DNA of 64,000 nucleotides from Carboxylicivirga litoralis (GTDB taxonomy: Bacteria; Bacteroidota; Bacteroidia; Bacteroidales; Marinilabiliaceae): NCBI RefSeq assembly GCF_025499605.1, contig NZ_JAFMVC010000025.1, positions 1 through 64,000 on the forward strand, in the 5' to 3' direction. The notes under the pieces were generated by a model that was given only the letters and a program-made list of their open reading frames with translations, did not search any database and was not told the DNA's origin. Each line of letters starts with the position of its first letter. The stretch's first letter is position 1. Below, one piece after another: positions 6,100-16,106 of the stretch. The position numbers and the translations under genes were made by a program.

Positions 6100-7314
6100 A
6101 TGATACTACTTGATGAAAAATTTAAAGCTATTGATGCAGAAAATGCTCCTGGTCAGGAAATGCGTCAGAATGAAATAAATCTCGATTCAATTATGCTAGG
6201 TGAGAAATTAGACGGCGTAGCAGTTGACTTCTCGCATGGAGATATTGATGCTTTTACTCCCATACCTGAAACTGCTAAAGTATGGATGGAGAGTTACAGT
6301 AAGGGTAGTTCACAGGCCTATACTGAATATCGAGGATTGAGCGAGATACGAAGCAAACTATCAGAAAACCTTGCCGAATTTACCGGACGAATAATTGATG
6401 CCAATCGAGAGCTGATTATTACTCCAGGAACACAAGGAGCCTTATTTCTTGCATTAGCTGCTACAGTTACAGAAGGGGTAAAAGTTGCTATTGTGGAGCC
6501 AGACTATTTTGCCAATAGGAAGTTAATAAAGTTCTTAGGAGGAGATATGGTGGCTATACCTCTTAATTACCTGGAAGAAGAAACTTTAAATGGATTGGAT
6601 TTAAAAATACTTGAAGAGAGTTTTAAGGGCGGTGTTAAGGTGTTTGTGTTTTCTACACCAAATAATCCAACCGGACATGTTTATTCTAAAGCAACTGTTC
6701 TGAAAATAGCAACTCTAGCTAAGATGTATGGTGTGACATTGATTGTTGATCAACTCTATTCAAGGATGCTATATAGTGGAGAATCCTTTTTTCATCTCCG
6801 ATCTGCAGATGTGCAGCCAGATAACTTGATAACCATTATGGGTCCATCAAAAACAGAATCATTAAGTGGGTTTCGTTTGGGAGTGGCAGTCGGAACACCG
6901 GAGATAATTGATAGAATGGAACGTCTTCAAGCGATTGTTTCCTTGCGCGCAGCAGGTTATAACCAGGGAGTGTTAAGGAAATGGTTTAATGAGCCCGATG
7001 GTTGGCTGGATAATCGCATTTGTGAGCATGAAGCTATACGGGATGATTTGCTATATATTTTCAGATCGGCAGGACTAAAGGTTGCAAGACCACAGGCAGG
7101 TAGTTATTTGTTTCCACAATTGCCGCAGTTAAAAGTTGACTTAACAACTTTTGTGCGCTTACTACGCCATCAGGCAGGCGTTATTGTTACATCGGGAACA
7201 GAGTTTGCACCACTTTGTACAAATAGTATTCGCTTGAATTTTTCACAGAAGCATCATGTTGCTACTGAGGCTGTTAAACGAATTGTTAAAATGGTAGAGA
7301 TTTATCGATTATGA
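6100..7314 (+). CDS. PLP-dependent aminotransferase, class I/II
   Basis: From ATG 6100 (aaggg nine bases upstream) the protein is 404 residues, the normal fold-type I size. Visible signatures: the PNNPTG motif (about 187-192), VDQLYS with the cofactor-binding Asp (about 217), and the Schiff-base lysine in GPSKTESLSGFRLG (Lys about 251), with a C-terminal arginine in SIRLNFS for substrate carboxylate binding. It is cytosolic and would move an amino group between an amino acid and a 2-oxo acid; the exact substrate is not evident. The stop overlaps the RidA start by 4 bp. RidA removes reactive enamine/imine by-products of PLP enzymes, so the pair makes metabolic sense. A longer upstream frame from 6049 seems unlikely because it would run through the candidate -7 element. 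Confidence 0.85.
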   Translation: MILLDEKFKAIDAENAPGQEMRQNEINLDSIMLGEKLDGVAVDFSHGDIDAFTPIPETAKVWMESYSKGSSQAYTEYRGLSEIRSKLSENLAEFTGRIIDANRELIITPGTQGALFLALAATVTEGVKVAIVEPDYFANRKLIKFLGGDMVAIPLNYLEEETLNGLDLKILEESFKGGVKVFVFSTPNNPTGHVYSKATVLKIATLAKMYGVTLIVDQLYSRMLYSGESFFHLRSADVQPDNLITIMGPSKTESLSGFRLGVAVGTPEIIDRMERLQAIVSLRAAGYNQGVLRKWFNEPDGWLDNRICEHEAIRDDLLYIFRSAGLKVARPQAGSYLFPQLPQLKVDLTTFVRLLRHQAGVIVTSGTEFAPLCTNSIRLNFSQKHHVATEAVKRIVKMVEIYRL

Positions 7315-7739
7315 GTACTATTACAGTACAACCGATACCCCAAGGGAAATACTTACCGGCTGTACGTCACAAGGATGTGGTATATACTTCAGGTATGACA
7401 CCGCGAAAGGCAGGAAAACTGAAATTTATCGGGCAAATAAAAGCAGATAAACCAATTGATAGATATAAAGAGGCTGTGCAGCTTGCCACGTCAAATGCGA
7501 TTGCAGCAGCTGAGTCATGCTTAAATGAAGGAGAACGATTGTCTGTAATACTTCGACTTAATGTTTATTTAAATGCAGAGAGGGATTTTTTATACCATGC
7601 AATAGTAGCAGATTATGCAACAGATGCTTTGATAGAAAAGTTTGGGGTGAAATGTATTGGGAGTCGGATAGCTATTGGTGTTTCTTCATTACCATCGAAT
7701 GCAATGGTCGAAATCTCATTGATAGCAACGGTAAGTTAA
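7311..7739 (+). CDS. RidA family reactive-intermediate deaminase
   Basis: A 142-residue RidA/YjgF/UK114 protein. Family features: VVYTSGMTP at about 23-31, the EAVQLATSNAIAAAESCL helix at 54-71, and the signature GSRIAIGVSSLPSNAMVEI at 117-135, in which Arg119 corresponds to the catalytic Arg105 of E. coli RidA that holds the imine substrate. The family forms trimers in the cytosol and hydrolyses 2-aminoacrylate and similar enamines/imines. Starting 4 bp before the end of the aminotransferase gene, it is probably translated by coupling and protects against intermediates of that enzyme or its pathway. The specific partner chemistry is inference. Confidence 0.9.
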   Translation: MSTITVQPIPQGKYLPAVRHKDVVYTSGMTPRKAGKLKFIGQIKADKPIDRYKEAVQLATSNAIAAAESCLNEGERLSVILRLNVYLNAERDFLYHAIVADYATDALIEKFGVKCIGSRIAIGVSSLPSNAMVEISLIATVS

Positions 7740-8216
7740 TATTGCATTTTATAAGTTAATAGTCTATTTGTATTGCATCTTAATTCTCTTTTTTCGTTTT
7801 ATCTTTTATGTGTCTTGTTTTAATAAGGTTTAGAAAATAACAGGCATATATATGAGATTGCAGCTTATTTATAGTTTGGATTACTAATTTTTTATTTCAT
7901 TTTATTTTATTCTTCCAAATAGTAAATCATCTGTATTGATTAGGAATAATAGTATTTGATATGATATTTGAATCACTATTTAGCTTTTTCTATTTTGAGT
8001 ATTAGGTGTTCCGAACTAAAGTTTTTTTTTACTAAACTATGATGGAATCATATCTGCATGCAAATAAATAAGGAACTTTCATTTTTTTGAATACAATTAA
8101 TGCAAATAATTAAATAGTCCATATTTAGCATTAAATATCCATTTGAAATTGCTTACTGTTAGGATAGTTTTGCAATGTTAACTAAAGTGTGTAAAAGTTA
8201 ATTTAAACTAAATCAT
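7740..8216. other. AT-rich intergenic region before the PUL
   Basis: 477 bp, very AT-rich, no gene. The right end holds a good promoter (8142-8172) for the first susC. A T-rich stretch just after the RidA gene could end transcription but forms no clear hairpin. I see no operator palindrome. Confidence 0.6.
8142..8172 (+). promoter_or_regulatory. Promoter of the susC1 operon
   Basis: TTTG (8142-8145), a 19-bp spacer, then TAGTTTTG (8165-8172) match the Bacteroidota primary sigma consensus TTTG-N19-TAnnTTTG exactly. Transcription would begin near 8178-8180, about 38 bases before the susC1 ATG. The regulator acting on it is not visible. Confidence 0.7.
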
Positions 8217-11200
8217 ATGAAATCTAGGAACAGGAAAAATCTAGACTGTATAGGTTTAATGCCTATTAAAGTATTACTCCTGGCTTTGTTCTTTTTAGGT
8301 GCAACGGCTATAGACGCATCAAGTGCAAAGAATAAGTCGGGAGGAGTAAGTCAGCAGGTTACAAGAATTACAGGTGTAATTGTTGATAAAACAAATGCCC
8401 CGTTGCCTGGTGTTAGTATCATTATCAAGGGTACAGCAACAGGTACAATTACCGATATAAATGGTAATTATAGTTTAGACGTGCCAAACCAAGGTACAAT
8501 CATCGTCTCATATATTGGTTTTGAGACACAAGAAATCGTTATTTCAGGTGGTGTTTCTGTGTATGATATCGTTATGCTTGAGAATACAGAGGATTTGGAT
8601 GAGGTAGTGGTGATTGGCTATGGTACTCAAAAGAAAGAAACTGTAACGGGTGCTATGTCAACTGTTTCATCCAAAGAGATTGTTGCGCAGCCTGTTAGTA
8701 CAGTAACTCAGGCTTTAGCTGGGCGCTTACCAGGTCTGATAACTAATCAAGCAGGAGGACGCCCAGGCAAAGATGCTCCTACTATTAAGATACGTGGTAT
8801 TGGAACATTGGATGCCGGAGCTGGTTCAAATCCATTGATATTAATTGATGGAATAGAGAGGGATCAATTAGCTTTAAACTACTTAGATCCAAACGAAATA
8901 GAATCTTTGTCCATCCTTAAGGATGCCTCATCTACTGCTGTTTTCGGAGTTCGAGGTGCTAATGGTGTTATTTTGGTAACAACCAAGCGAGGAAAACTTG
9001 GGCCTGCAAAAATTAACTTTAAGGCTAATGTAGCGTTAGTCCAACCAACAGTGGATTATGATTTGATTAATAGTTACCAGCAAACTGCTTTAGCAAACGA
9101 ATACCTAGGTTTCGCTGGTAATTCCACTGATCCGTCAGCTCCTTATCCACAGGCTGTAAGAGAACGATTCAAAGGCGTGGTTGATGGTTCACCTGTACAG
9201 GCAGGAGACGAGTATTTGTATCCCAGTACTAACTATGAAGATTTAATGTTTAAGGATAATGCGATGCAGCAGCAATATAACTTTACAATCAACGGCGGAA
9301 CAGAGAGAGTAAAGTATTTTGCTTCATTAGGTTATTTCCAACAAGGTGGCTTGTTCGAAAATCTGAATCCTAACATTGATGAAACAACCAATTACGAGCG
9401 TTACAATTACCGAACCAATATGGACGTTAGCATAAGTAAGACAACGTTAGCAAAAATAAATATTGGCGGTAGTTATAACAGAAATGTAGGTTTAGGTCAG
9501 GGAGGGTCTGAACCATCTCGTTCATATTACTGGAACATGCTCAACCACTCGGCACCGTGGGATGGTTATATGCATGATGGAAAAGTAGTTATGTTGCAGG
9601 ATAACGCCAACTCAGTATTGCTCAACAGTGATATCAGGGGTTATAATATTGAATTACAAAATACAGCTGATTATAGCCTTATTCTAGAACAGAAATTAGA
9701 CTTTATTACTCAAGGACTATCTTTTAAAGGTACTGCTTCAGTCATAAGTTATTTCAGAAATTACATTAATCGAAGTAAGGATCCGAAGAAAATACCCGTT
9801 TGGAAACCAGATGTACAAGCAGATGGTTCAGTTGTGTTTTATCAGAACAACGAAGATGTTTTACCATATAACTCAACCAGTCAAGGTAAATCAAGGAAAG
9901 AGTATTATGAGGGAGCTTTAAATTATAAGCGAACGTTTAATAGCGACCACTCATTCACCGGCTTAGTCTTATTTAATGCTGAAAAGTCACATTTTTCACA
10001 GTCTTATTGGAATGAAATACCTCGTGCTTATTTAGGTATGGTTGGTCGTGTAGCTTATAACTATAAGAATCGATATATGGTGGATTATAACCTTGGTTAT
10101 AACGGTTCAGAGAACTTTGCTGAAGGAAAGCGGTTTGGGTTCTTTCCTGCATATTCAGCAGGTTGGACTTTCACAGAGGAGCCATTTCTTAAGAATCTAA
10201 TCGGTGAAAAAATATTATCCTATGGTAAGTTCAGATTCTCTTATGGTACGGTTGGAAATGATAAGATGAATCAACGTTTCCTCTACCTACCAGATAAGTA
10301 TAATATGGATGTATATAATTATACAGGATGGAGAGAACTAGGAATTAATTTTGGAGTTCCGGGAGAGGTGCAAAAATACCCTGTTGCCTATCAGGGTGCA
10401 GCGGGTAATCCTAATGTTACCTGGGAAAAAGCGGTTAAAATCAACTATGGTATCAACCTTTCATTCTTAGAAGGATTGATTAGCTTAAAGGCCGATTATT
10501 TTACGGAAGATCGCAAGGATATCCTAATCAATCAAAATGTAGTTCCCATTTATCAGCAGACGGGTGCTTTGGCACTAAACCTTGGACGAGTTAAAAACAA
10601 AGGTTATGAAATTGAGCTTGGTTGGAACAAGCCAACAAATAGTGGAAGGTATTGGGTTAATATGAATTATTCCTTTGCCCGAAATGAGATTATTGAGATG
10701 GACGAACCGGAGCAAGAGTTTGACTATAGAGCTAAAACCGGAAGACGCGTGGGTGAGATATGGGGCTACCAGCAAGAAGATTATTTTAGAACAGTTGAGG
10801 AAGCAAACGCTTATAGACAACAATTATGGGAACGTTACAGTGAACTGAATCCAGGTGCAGATGAAGGTTCTTATCAGGCTTATGAAATTTTTAATACCGG
10901 AAGCGATGTCTCGGCCGGGGATTTGAAGTTTATTGATAGAAATAATGATGGGGTTATCAACAACCTGGATGCCGGTTACATTGATATGGTTAGTTTCCCT
11001 GAATCTACCTTTGCATTAAATGCAGGTGTACAATTCAACAATATTTCGTTGTCAGTGCTGCTGCAGGGTGCTACGAATTATTCAATCAATTCACGCACTA
11101 ATTATAGTCCTGTGCCGACCAAAGGTTCTATTATGAATTATGTATTGGAACGCTATACACCTGAAAGGTATGAAGCAGGCGAAACGATTAACTATCCTCG

Positions 11201-11477
11201 TTTGACGCAAACTAATGATAACTGGAGTTTTAATGGAACCTACTGGTATCAGGATGCCACTTACCTAAGGATTAAGAGTGTAGAGATAGGTTACACCTTT
11301 GATAAAAACAATCAATTTATTGAAAGCCTAGGTCTTGATAACCTAAGAGTATATGCAAACGGTTTGAACCTACTAACATTTACCGATATAAAATATATCG
11401 ATCCGGAAACAACCAATGGAGAACTACGATATCCTAGCTCTCGAATTTTTAACGTTGGTGTAAGTGTACAATTTTAA
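8217..11477 (+). CDS. SusC-like TonB-dependent outer-membrane transporter 1
   Basis: A 1086-residue SusC/RagA-type receptor. Order: signal peptide (about 1-37, hydrophobic VLLLALFFLGATA), a carboxypeptidase-regulatory-like beta-sandwich at about 50-125 (GVIVDKTNAPLPGVSIIIKG through the YIGF/ETQEI end), the linker DEVVVIGYGTQKK that marks the start of the plug, a plug with LPGLITNQAGGRPGKD and IDGIERD at about 165-260 ending in RGANGVILVTTKRG, and a ~22-stranded barrel ending in a C-terminal Phe. With its SusD partner 18 bp downstream it forms the pedal-bin complex that imports oligosaccharides with TonB energy. The promoter at 8142-8172 should drive at least this pair and probably the next four genes up to the terminator at 20155. 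Confidence 0.95.
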   Translation: MKSRNRKNLDCIGLMPIKVLLLALFFLGATAIDASSAKNKSGGVSQQVTRITGVIVDKTNAPLPGVSIIIKGTATGTITDINGNYSLDVPNQGTIIVSYIGFETQEIVISGGVSVYDIVMLENTEDLDEVVVIGYGTQKKETVTGAMSTVSSKEIVAQPVSTVTQALAGRLPGLITNQAGGRPGKDAPTIKIRGIGTLDAGAGSNPLILIDGIERDQLALNYLDPNEIESLSILKDASSTAVFGVRGANGVILVTTKRGKLGPAKINFKANVALVQPTVDYDLINSYQQTALANEYLGFAGNSTDPSAPYPQAVRERFKGVVDGSPVQAGDEYLYPSTNYEDLMFKDNAMQQQYNFTINGGTERVKYFASLGYFQQGGLFENLNPNIDETTNYERYNYRTNMDVSISKTTLAKINIGGSYNRNVGLGQGGSEPSRSYYWNMLNHSAPWDGYMHDGKVVMLQDNANSVLLNSDIRGYNIELQNTADYSLILEQKLDFITQGLSFKGTASVISYFRNYINRSKDPKKIPVWKPDVQADGSVVFYQNNEDVLPYNSTSQGKSRKEYYEGALNYKRTFNSDHSFTGLVLFNAEKSHFSQSYWNEIPRAYLGMVGRVAYNYKNRYMVDYNLGYNGSENFAEGKRFGFFPAYSAGWTFTEEPFLKNLIGEKILSYGKFRFSYGTVGNDKMNQRFLYLPDKYNMDVYNYTGWRELGINFGVPGEVQKYPVAYQGAAGNPNVTWEKAVKINYGINLSFLEGLISLKADYFTEDRKDILINQNVVPIYQQTGALALNLGRVKNKGYEIELGWNKPTNSGRYWVNMNYSFARNEIIEMDEPEQEFDYRAKTGRRVGEIWGYQQEDYFRTVEEANAYRQQLWERYSELNPGADEGSYQAYEIFNTGSDVSAGDLKFIDRNNDGVINNLDAGYIDMVSFPESTFALNAGVQFNNISLSVLLQGATNYSINSRTNYSPVPTKGSIMNYVLERYTPERYEAGETINYPRLTQTNDNWSFNGTYWYQDATYLRIKSVEIGYTFDKNNQFIESLGLDNLRVYANGLNLLTFTDIKYIDPETTNGELRYPSSRIFNVGVSVQF

Positions 11478-11495
11478 TAGTTAATTGAATCTGAT

Positions 11496-13322
11496 ATGAA
11501 AAATGATATGATAAAATATTTTAAAATAGTTGGGTTCGTACTTGTATTGGCGACAATATTCGGAGCTTGTGAAGGTGATTTTTTAGAGAAACCTGCCGGT
11601 TCAGATGTTACAATAGATACAGTCTTTGTTTCAACAAGTAATGCCCAACAGTCCATCTTTTTACTCTACCATGACGATTATTTTGGTGCTGATAATATTG
11701 CACTCAATTGGTGGGATAATCCACAAGGATATGCTAGTTGGTCTGAGATTGGGGATGATTTATACCCTTCTCATAAAGGTTTGGGAAATAGTAAAAATTA
11801 TATTGCCGGTTCAGTCAATTCAGCATCTAACCAGATGTATGGACTCAATTGGTTGTATTTTGCTGTAAGAGGTGCGAATACCTTTATTGAAAAGGCTGGA
11901 ACAATTCCTACTGTTTCAGAAGAAGATGCTGCCTATGTGGATAAAATGACAGGGGAGGCACATGCCCACCTGAGCTATCAGTATTTCAAAGCAATGAAGT
12001 TATGGGGAACGGTGCCTTGGGTCAATAAGCGATTAGATGGTAGTGAAGATGTGATACCACGACCTAGTTTCTCAGACTTTGTTGATAGTATGGTTGTTCA
12101 CCTGGATGTGGCAGCTAATTTGTTGCCTGAACAATGGGAAGATCGCTGGCAAGGACGCTTTACCAGTGTAGCAGCCAAGGCTTTAAAAGCAAAGATATTG
12201 GTTTATGCTGCCAGTCCTTTGTATAATGGTGAAACACCAGGTTATGCTTCCGGTTATGAACATCCAGAAGTATTGGGTTATGGTTCATTTAGTAATGAAA
12301 GATGGAAGCGGGCAGCTGATGCTTGTAGAGAGGCCATTGATGCTGCTCATGCAGCAGGTTATGGATTGTATAAAGGGTCAGGTGAAGAAAAGAATATCTA
12401 TGATTTGGCTATAAAATTAACGAATGAGCACATACTCTATCAAACCTTTGAGACTGTCAATAGTGAGGGTGGATGGAAGTATTGTAATAATATGATGAAC
12501 TGGCCTTATGGTATTGGTTGGTATAACAGAACCGATGTGATGTATCAGCCAACTATTCAGCATATCGATGCTTATCAGTTGAGCAATGGAGCTTTTCCAA
12601 TTGATGGATACGAAAATAATGATCCAACAAAACCAATTATCTCACAGGCTGGTATTGATGCCGGATATACTGACCAGAATTATCATGCCAATCGTGACAC
12701 ACGATTTTATCAGAATGTTGTGTATCATGGCTCAAAATTCGGAGAAAACTATAACGATAAGCTAATCAATTTTGATGCCGATCCAACAGTGCCTGATCGG
12801 ACACATGGTGACCACGCTGAGTTTAAAACCAGTTTTATGACACGTAAATTTGTGAATGAAGCTCTTGGTGAGAGTCAATCAATTACTTATCAACCGGTAC
12901 ATCCAATATTACGTTTAGCAGATCTTTATCTTTTATATGCAGAGGCATTGAGTGAGTACAATGGAGCACCAACAGCGGATGCCATTTTTTACTTAAACGA
13001 AGTTAGAAGTCGTTCTGGAATGCCTAATTATGATGCTGCAAATTATAAGGGAGCCACCGATAAAGAGAAGTTTCATAATGCGATTAAATATGAGCGTAAA
13101 GTTGAGTTCTTCCTTGAAGCACAACGTTACTTTGACTTACGTCGTTGGAAAGAAGGAGATGAGCTAACAACGTATATGGGAGGTGTCATTATCAATAATG
13201 GTGCTGTATCGCGTATCAACATTAATTTTAGTCGAATTTTCAACGAAAAAATGTACTTCCATCCATTCCATAGCAATTGGGTGAATAATACAGAAGGGTT
13301 ATACCAAAACCCTGGTTGGTAA
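11496..13322 (+). CDS. SusD-like outer-membrane glycan-binding lipoprotein 1
   Basis: A 608-residue SusD/RagB protein. It has an SPII signal with lipobox FGAC (Cys25), the alpha-helical TPR-like scaffold with SNAQQSIFLLYHDDYF near the N-terminus, YFKAMKLWGTVPWVNKRL at about 162-180, and the family C-terminal stretch with IKYERKVEFFLEAQRYFDLRRW at about 527-548, ending in QNPGW. It is a surface lipoprotein that caps SusC1 and presents oligosaccharide. At ~600 residues it is somewhat longer than the average family member. The TPR scaffold and C-terminal motifs are complete, so it should be functional. The start at 11496 fits the signal peptide; Met5 is an alternative. Confidence 0.95.
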   Translation: MKNDMIKYFKIVGFVLVLATIFGACEGDFLEKPAGSDVTIDTVFVSTSNAQQSIFLLYHDDYFGADNIALNWWDNPQGYASWSEIGDDLYPSHKGLGNSKNYIAGSVNSASNQMYGLNWLYFAVRGANTFIEKAGTIPTVSEEDAAYVDKMTGEAHAHLSYQYFKAMKLWGTVPWVNKRLDGSEDVIPRPSFSDFVDSMVVHLDVAANLLPEQWEDRWQGRFTSVAAKALKAKILVYAASPLYNGETPGYASGYEHPEVLGYGSFSNERWKRAADACREAIDAAHAAGYGLYKGSGEEKNIYDLAIKLTNEHILYQTFETVNSEGGWKYCNNMMNWPYGIGWYNRTDVMYQPTIQHIDAYQLSNGAFPIDGYENNDPTKPIISQAGIDAGYTDQNYHANRDTRFYQNVVYHGSKFGENYNDKLINFDADPTVPDRTHGDHAEFKTSFMTRKFVNEALGESQSITYQPVHPILRLADLYLLYAEALSEYNGAPTADAIFYLNEVRSRSGMPNYDAANYKGATDKEKFHNAIKYERKVEFFLEAQRYFDLRRWKEGDELTTYMGGVIINNGAVSRININFSRIFNEKMYFHPFHSNWVNNTEGLYQNPGW

Positions 13323-13350
13323 ACATTATTATTAATGCTTAAATGTAAAT

Positions 13351-16083
13351 ATGATGAGAAAATATAATATAATTTACTTTTCATTCTTAATGTTGTTTGC
13401 CATAAGCATAAGTGGATGGTCGCAAACAGACAGCTTGAATGTTAATTCAGAAAAAATCGATAAGAAGGTGAATATTGCTTATGGGCAACAAAGCTTTGGC
13501 GAGTTGACATCTTCAATATCAACAGTTAGTGGTGAGGAGTTAGAAAAAAGCTCTGCTACTAACCTAGGAAATTCATTGTATGGAAGATTACCTGGCTTAT
13601 TTGTCATTCAGGCGAGTGGTGAGCCAGGGAAGGATTTACCCTGGTTACGAATCAGAGGTGCATCTGTTAATCCTTTGATTATTGTTGATGGTTACGAACG
13701 TGACTTATCATTTATCAACCCGGAAGAGATTGAGTCTATTTCAGTTTTAAAAGATGGAGCAGCGTTGGCCATCTATGGCATGAAAGGTGCTAATGGAGCC
13801 ATTGTTGTAACTACTAAGCGCGGTTTGGAGCAGAAGACACAAATCAGTTTTTCTGTTCAGTCAGGTGTGCAGATGCCATACGAAACTGTTGATGTGCTGG
13901 GGGCAAAAGAATATATGACCATGTATAATCAGGCGGCTGTTAATGATGGTTTGTCTGCAAAATATTCTGCTGAGGATATTGCTTCTGCCGGAACAAGCCC
14001 TCGTTTTCCCGATGTGAATTGGGAAGACGAAGTGATCAAGAAATTGACAAATGTTTCTAAGGCCAATCTTGGAATACGCGGAGGCTCCAATTTTATAAAG
14101 TATTTTGTCAATTTTGGCTTTCTATACAATGATGGCATTTATAAGCCGGAAAACCCGGATATGAATTCCAATGCCAATATGACACGTTTTAATGTGCGAT
14201 CGAATTTTGATTTACAAGTGACTAAGAATACGATCTTTTCGATGGATTTAGCCGGAAACTTTGATAATAAAGGATACCCTGCTAATAATACATTTGAAAT
14301 CTGGAACGCACTATATACCTTACCGGCAAATGCTTTTAACATTAAGAACCCAGATGGTAGTTATGGCGGAACATCACTTTTATTGAACAATCCGGTGGCA
14401 ATGTTGGAAACATCAGGCCGTAATAAAGTGGTTGATCAGTATTTGAATGCAAGTTTTAAGCTGACACAGGATTTTGATTTTATTACTCAAGGTTTATCTG
14501 CAAGCATTGGTTATGTGCTAGACCATAGTGCTAATAACTCTGATGGAACCTGGCGATATTTTCAAGTGAAGCAAATTGCTCCCGGGTATGATGATAATTA
14601 CGAGTATTATTCGTACAGAGAAAATACAGAATATAATAACTGGAGCAACGCTGCAAGTACGCGTTTTTCAGTATTTGATGCTCAGGTATTATATGAAATG
14701 CCAGCATCCAACGAGCATGAACTAACGTTTATGGCACGATTCCAAAGTGATAAGGAATCGAAGGCGAACACTGATTTAACGCCTTATGTGACGAATAGTG
14801 TTGGAGGACGTCTGAGCTATGCTTATGGCAACAAGTATTTGTTTGAGGCTGCAGCCAGCTACTATGGGTCTGACCAGTATGCTGAAGGTAATCGCTATGG
14901 ATTTTTCCCATCAGCAGCTGCCGGTTGGGTTTTCTCAAACGAGAGTTTTCTTGAAGATTCAAAACTACTTTCATTTGGTAAACTAAGAGCATCTTATGGA
15001 ATTACCGGCTTAAACAGATATGCCAGTGGTCGATACCCATACAATCAATTCTATACCGGAGGTGGTTCTTTCCCAATTGGTCAGGATTGGGAGATGATGT
15101 ATGGTTTACAGCCCGGAAGACTGGCGAATGTTGATACAAAATGGGAAGTTTCTGAGAAAATAAACGTAGGTGTTGATTTGGAATTCATCAAACAATTATC
15201 GTTCACCTTCGATTATTTTATGGATAAGCGCACTGATGTACTTTATATAGATTACAGCAGACCAGCTGTTACCGGTGCAACCTTACCAATTGAAAATATA
15301 GGTGAGATTCATAATACTGGTTTTGATACTAAAATCGGATTTGTTTCCAAGCCAGGCGACTTTAATTGGTATGCCGATTTCATGTTATCCTATTTCGATA
15401 ATAGCATTGAGGAGATGGGCGAATCGTTGAGTGAAGGCAATTTATCGCACCTTAATAAAACCGGAGACCCGTACAATGCCATTTATGGTTATGAAGTTGA
15501 AGGGTACTATGAAGCTGGGGAAGATGCTACTTTGGCGCCAATTCAAACTTTTGGACCAGTTGCTGAAGGTGATTTAAAATACCGCGACCTGAATGGTGAT
15601 AACATTATTGACGAGCGCGATATGACAATGATTGGTAATCGATTGGCAAATATTGATTTAGGTTTAAAGATAGGATTCAACTATAAGAATTTCGATTTTG
15701 AAGCTCTATTTCAAGGACAAATGAATCGTGACATAACCATCCATGATAATGCCATGTATCAGCCGTTTATTAAAGGAAATGGAGTGACTGAGATAGCAAA
15801 AGAAGATGGATTTCCTCGTCTGAGCCTGACTAATATGAATAACTATCAAAGCTCATCGTATTGGGTTCGCAAAGCAGATTTTGTCAAGTTGCGCCACGTG
15901 GAGTTGGGTTATTCATTACCAGAACATCTGAGCAGCAGAGTTAGAATGGATAAGGTTCGATTATTTTTTAGAGGTATGAATGTGTTAACACTAAGCGATT
16001 GGAAATATACTGATCCTGAATTTTCATGGATTGGCTATCCTCCAATGAAGACTTATTACCTGGGTGTTAATATTAACTTTTAG
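13351..16083 (+). CDS. SusC-like TonB-dependent transporter 2 (short type)
   Basis: A 910-residue SusC-like receptor. After the signal peptide (to about residue 25, SGWSQ) it goes almost straight into the plug (VSGEELEKSSATNLGNSL, LPGLFVIQASGEPGKDLP, IVDGYERDL, MKGANGAIVVTTKRG at about 140-155). The N-terminal carboxypeptidase-regulatory-like domain of SusC1 is absent, which explains the ~170-residue difference. The barrel ends in a C-terminal Phe (VNINF). Its own SusD follows 23 bp later, so this is a second, independently specialised SusCD import complex rather than a duplicate of the first; the two plugs share only family motifs. It lies 28 bp after susD1 and is probably in the same transcript. 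Confidence 0.93.
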   Translation: MMRKYNIIYFSFLMLFAISISGWSQTDSLNVNSEKIDKKVNIAYGQQSFGELTSSISTVSGEELEKSSATNLGNSLYGRLPGLFVIQASGEPGKDLPWLRIRGASVNPLIIVDGYERDLSFINPEEIESISVLKDGAALAIYGMKGANGAIVVTTKRGLEQKTQISFSVQSGVQMPYETVDVLGAKEYMTMYNQAAVNDGLSAKYSAEDIASAGTSPRFPDVNWEDEVIKKLTNVSKANLGIRGGSNFIKYFVNFGFLYNDGIYKPENPDMNSNANMTRFNVRSNFDLQVTKNTIFSMDLAGNFDNKGYPANNTFEIWNALYTLPANAFNIKNPDGSYGGTSLLLNNPVAMLETSGRNKVVDQYLNASFKLTQDFDFITQGLSASIGYVLDHSANNSDGTWRYFQVKQIAPGYDDNYEYYSYRENTEYNNWSNAASTRFSVFDAQVLYEMPASNEHELTFMARFQSDKESKANTDLTPYVTNSVGGRLSYAYGNKYLFEAAASYYGSDQYAEGNRYGFFPSAAAGWVFSNESFLEDSKLLSFGKLRASYGITGLNRYASGRYPYNQFYTGGGSFPIGQDWEMMYGLQPGRLANVDTKWEVSEKINVGVDLEFIKQLSFTFDYFMDKRTDVLYIDYSRPAVTGATLPIENIGEIHNTGFDTKIGFVSKPGDFNWYADFMLSYFDNSIEEMGESLSEGNLSHLNKTGDPYNAIYGYEVEGYYEAGEDATLAPIQTFGPVAEGDLKYRDLNGDNIIDERDMTMIGNRLANIDLGLKIGFNYKNFDFEALFQGQMNRDITIHDNAMYQPFIKGNGVTEIAKEDGFPRLSLTNMNNYQSSSYWVRKADFVKLRHVELGYSLPEHLSSRVRMDKVRLFFRGMNVLTLSDWKYTDPEFSWIGYPPMKTYYLGVNINF

Positions 16084-16106
16084 TAAGCGCATTAAATCTG
16101 ATAGAT

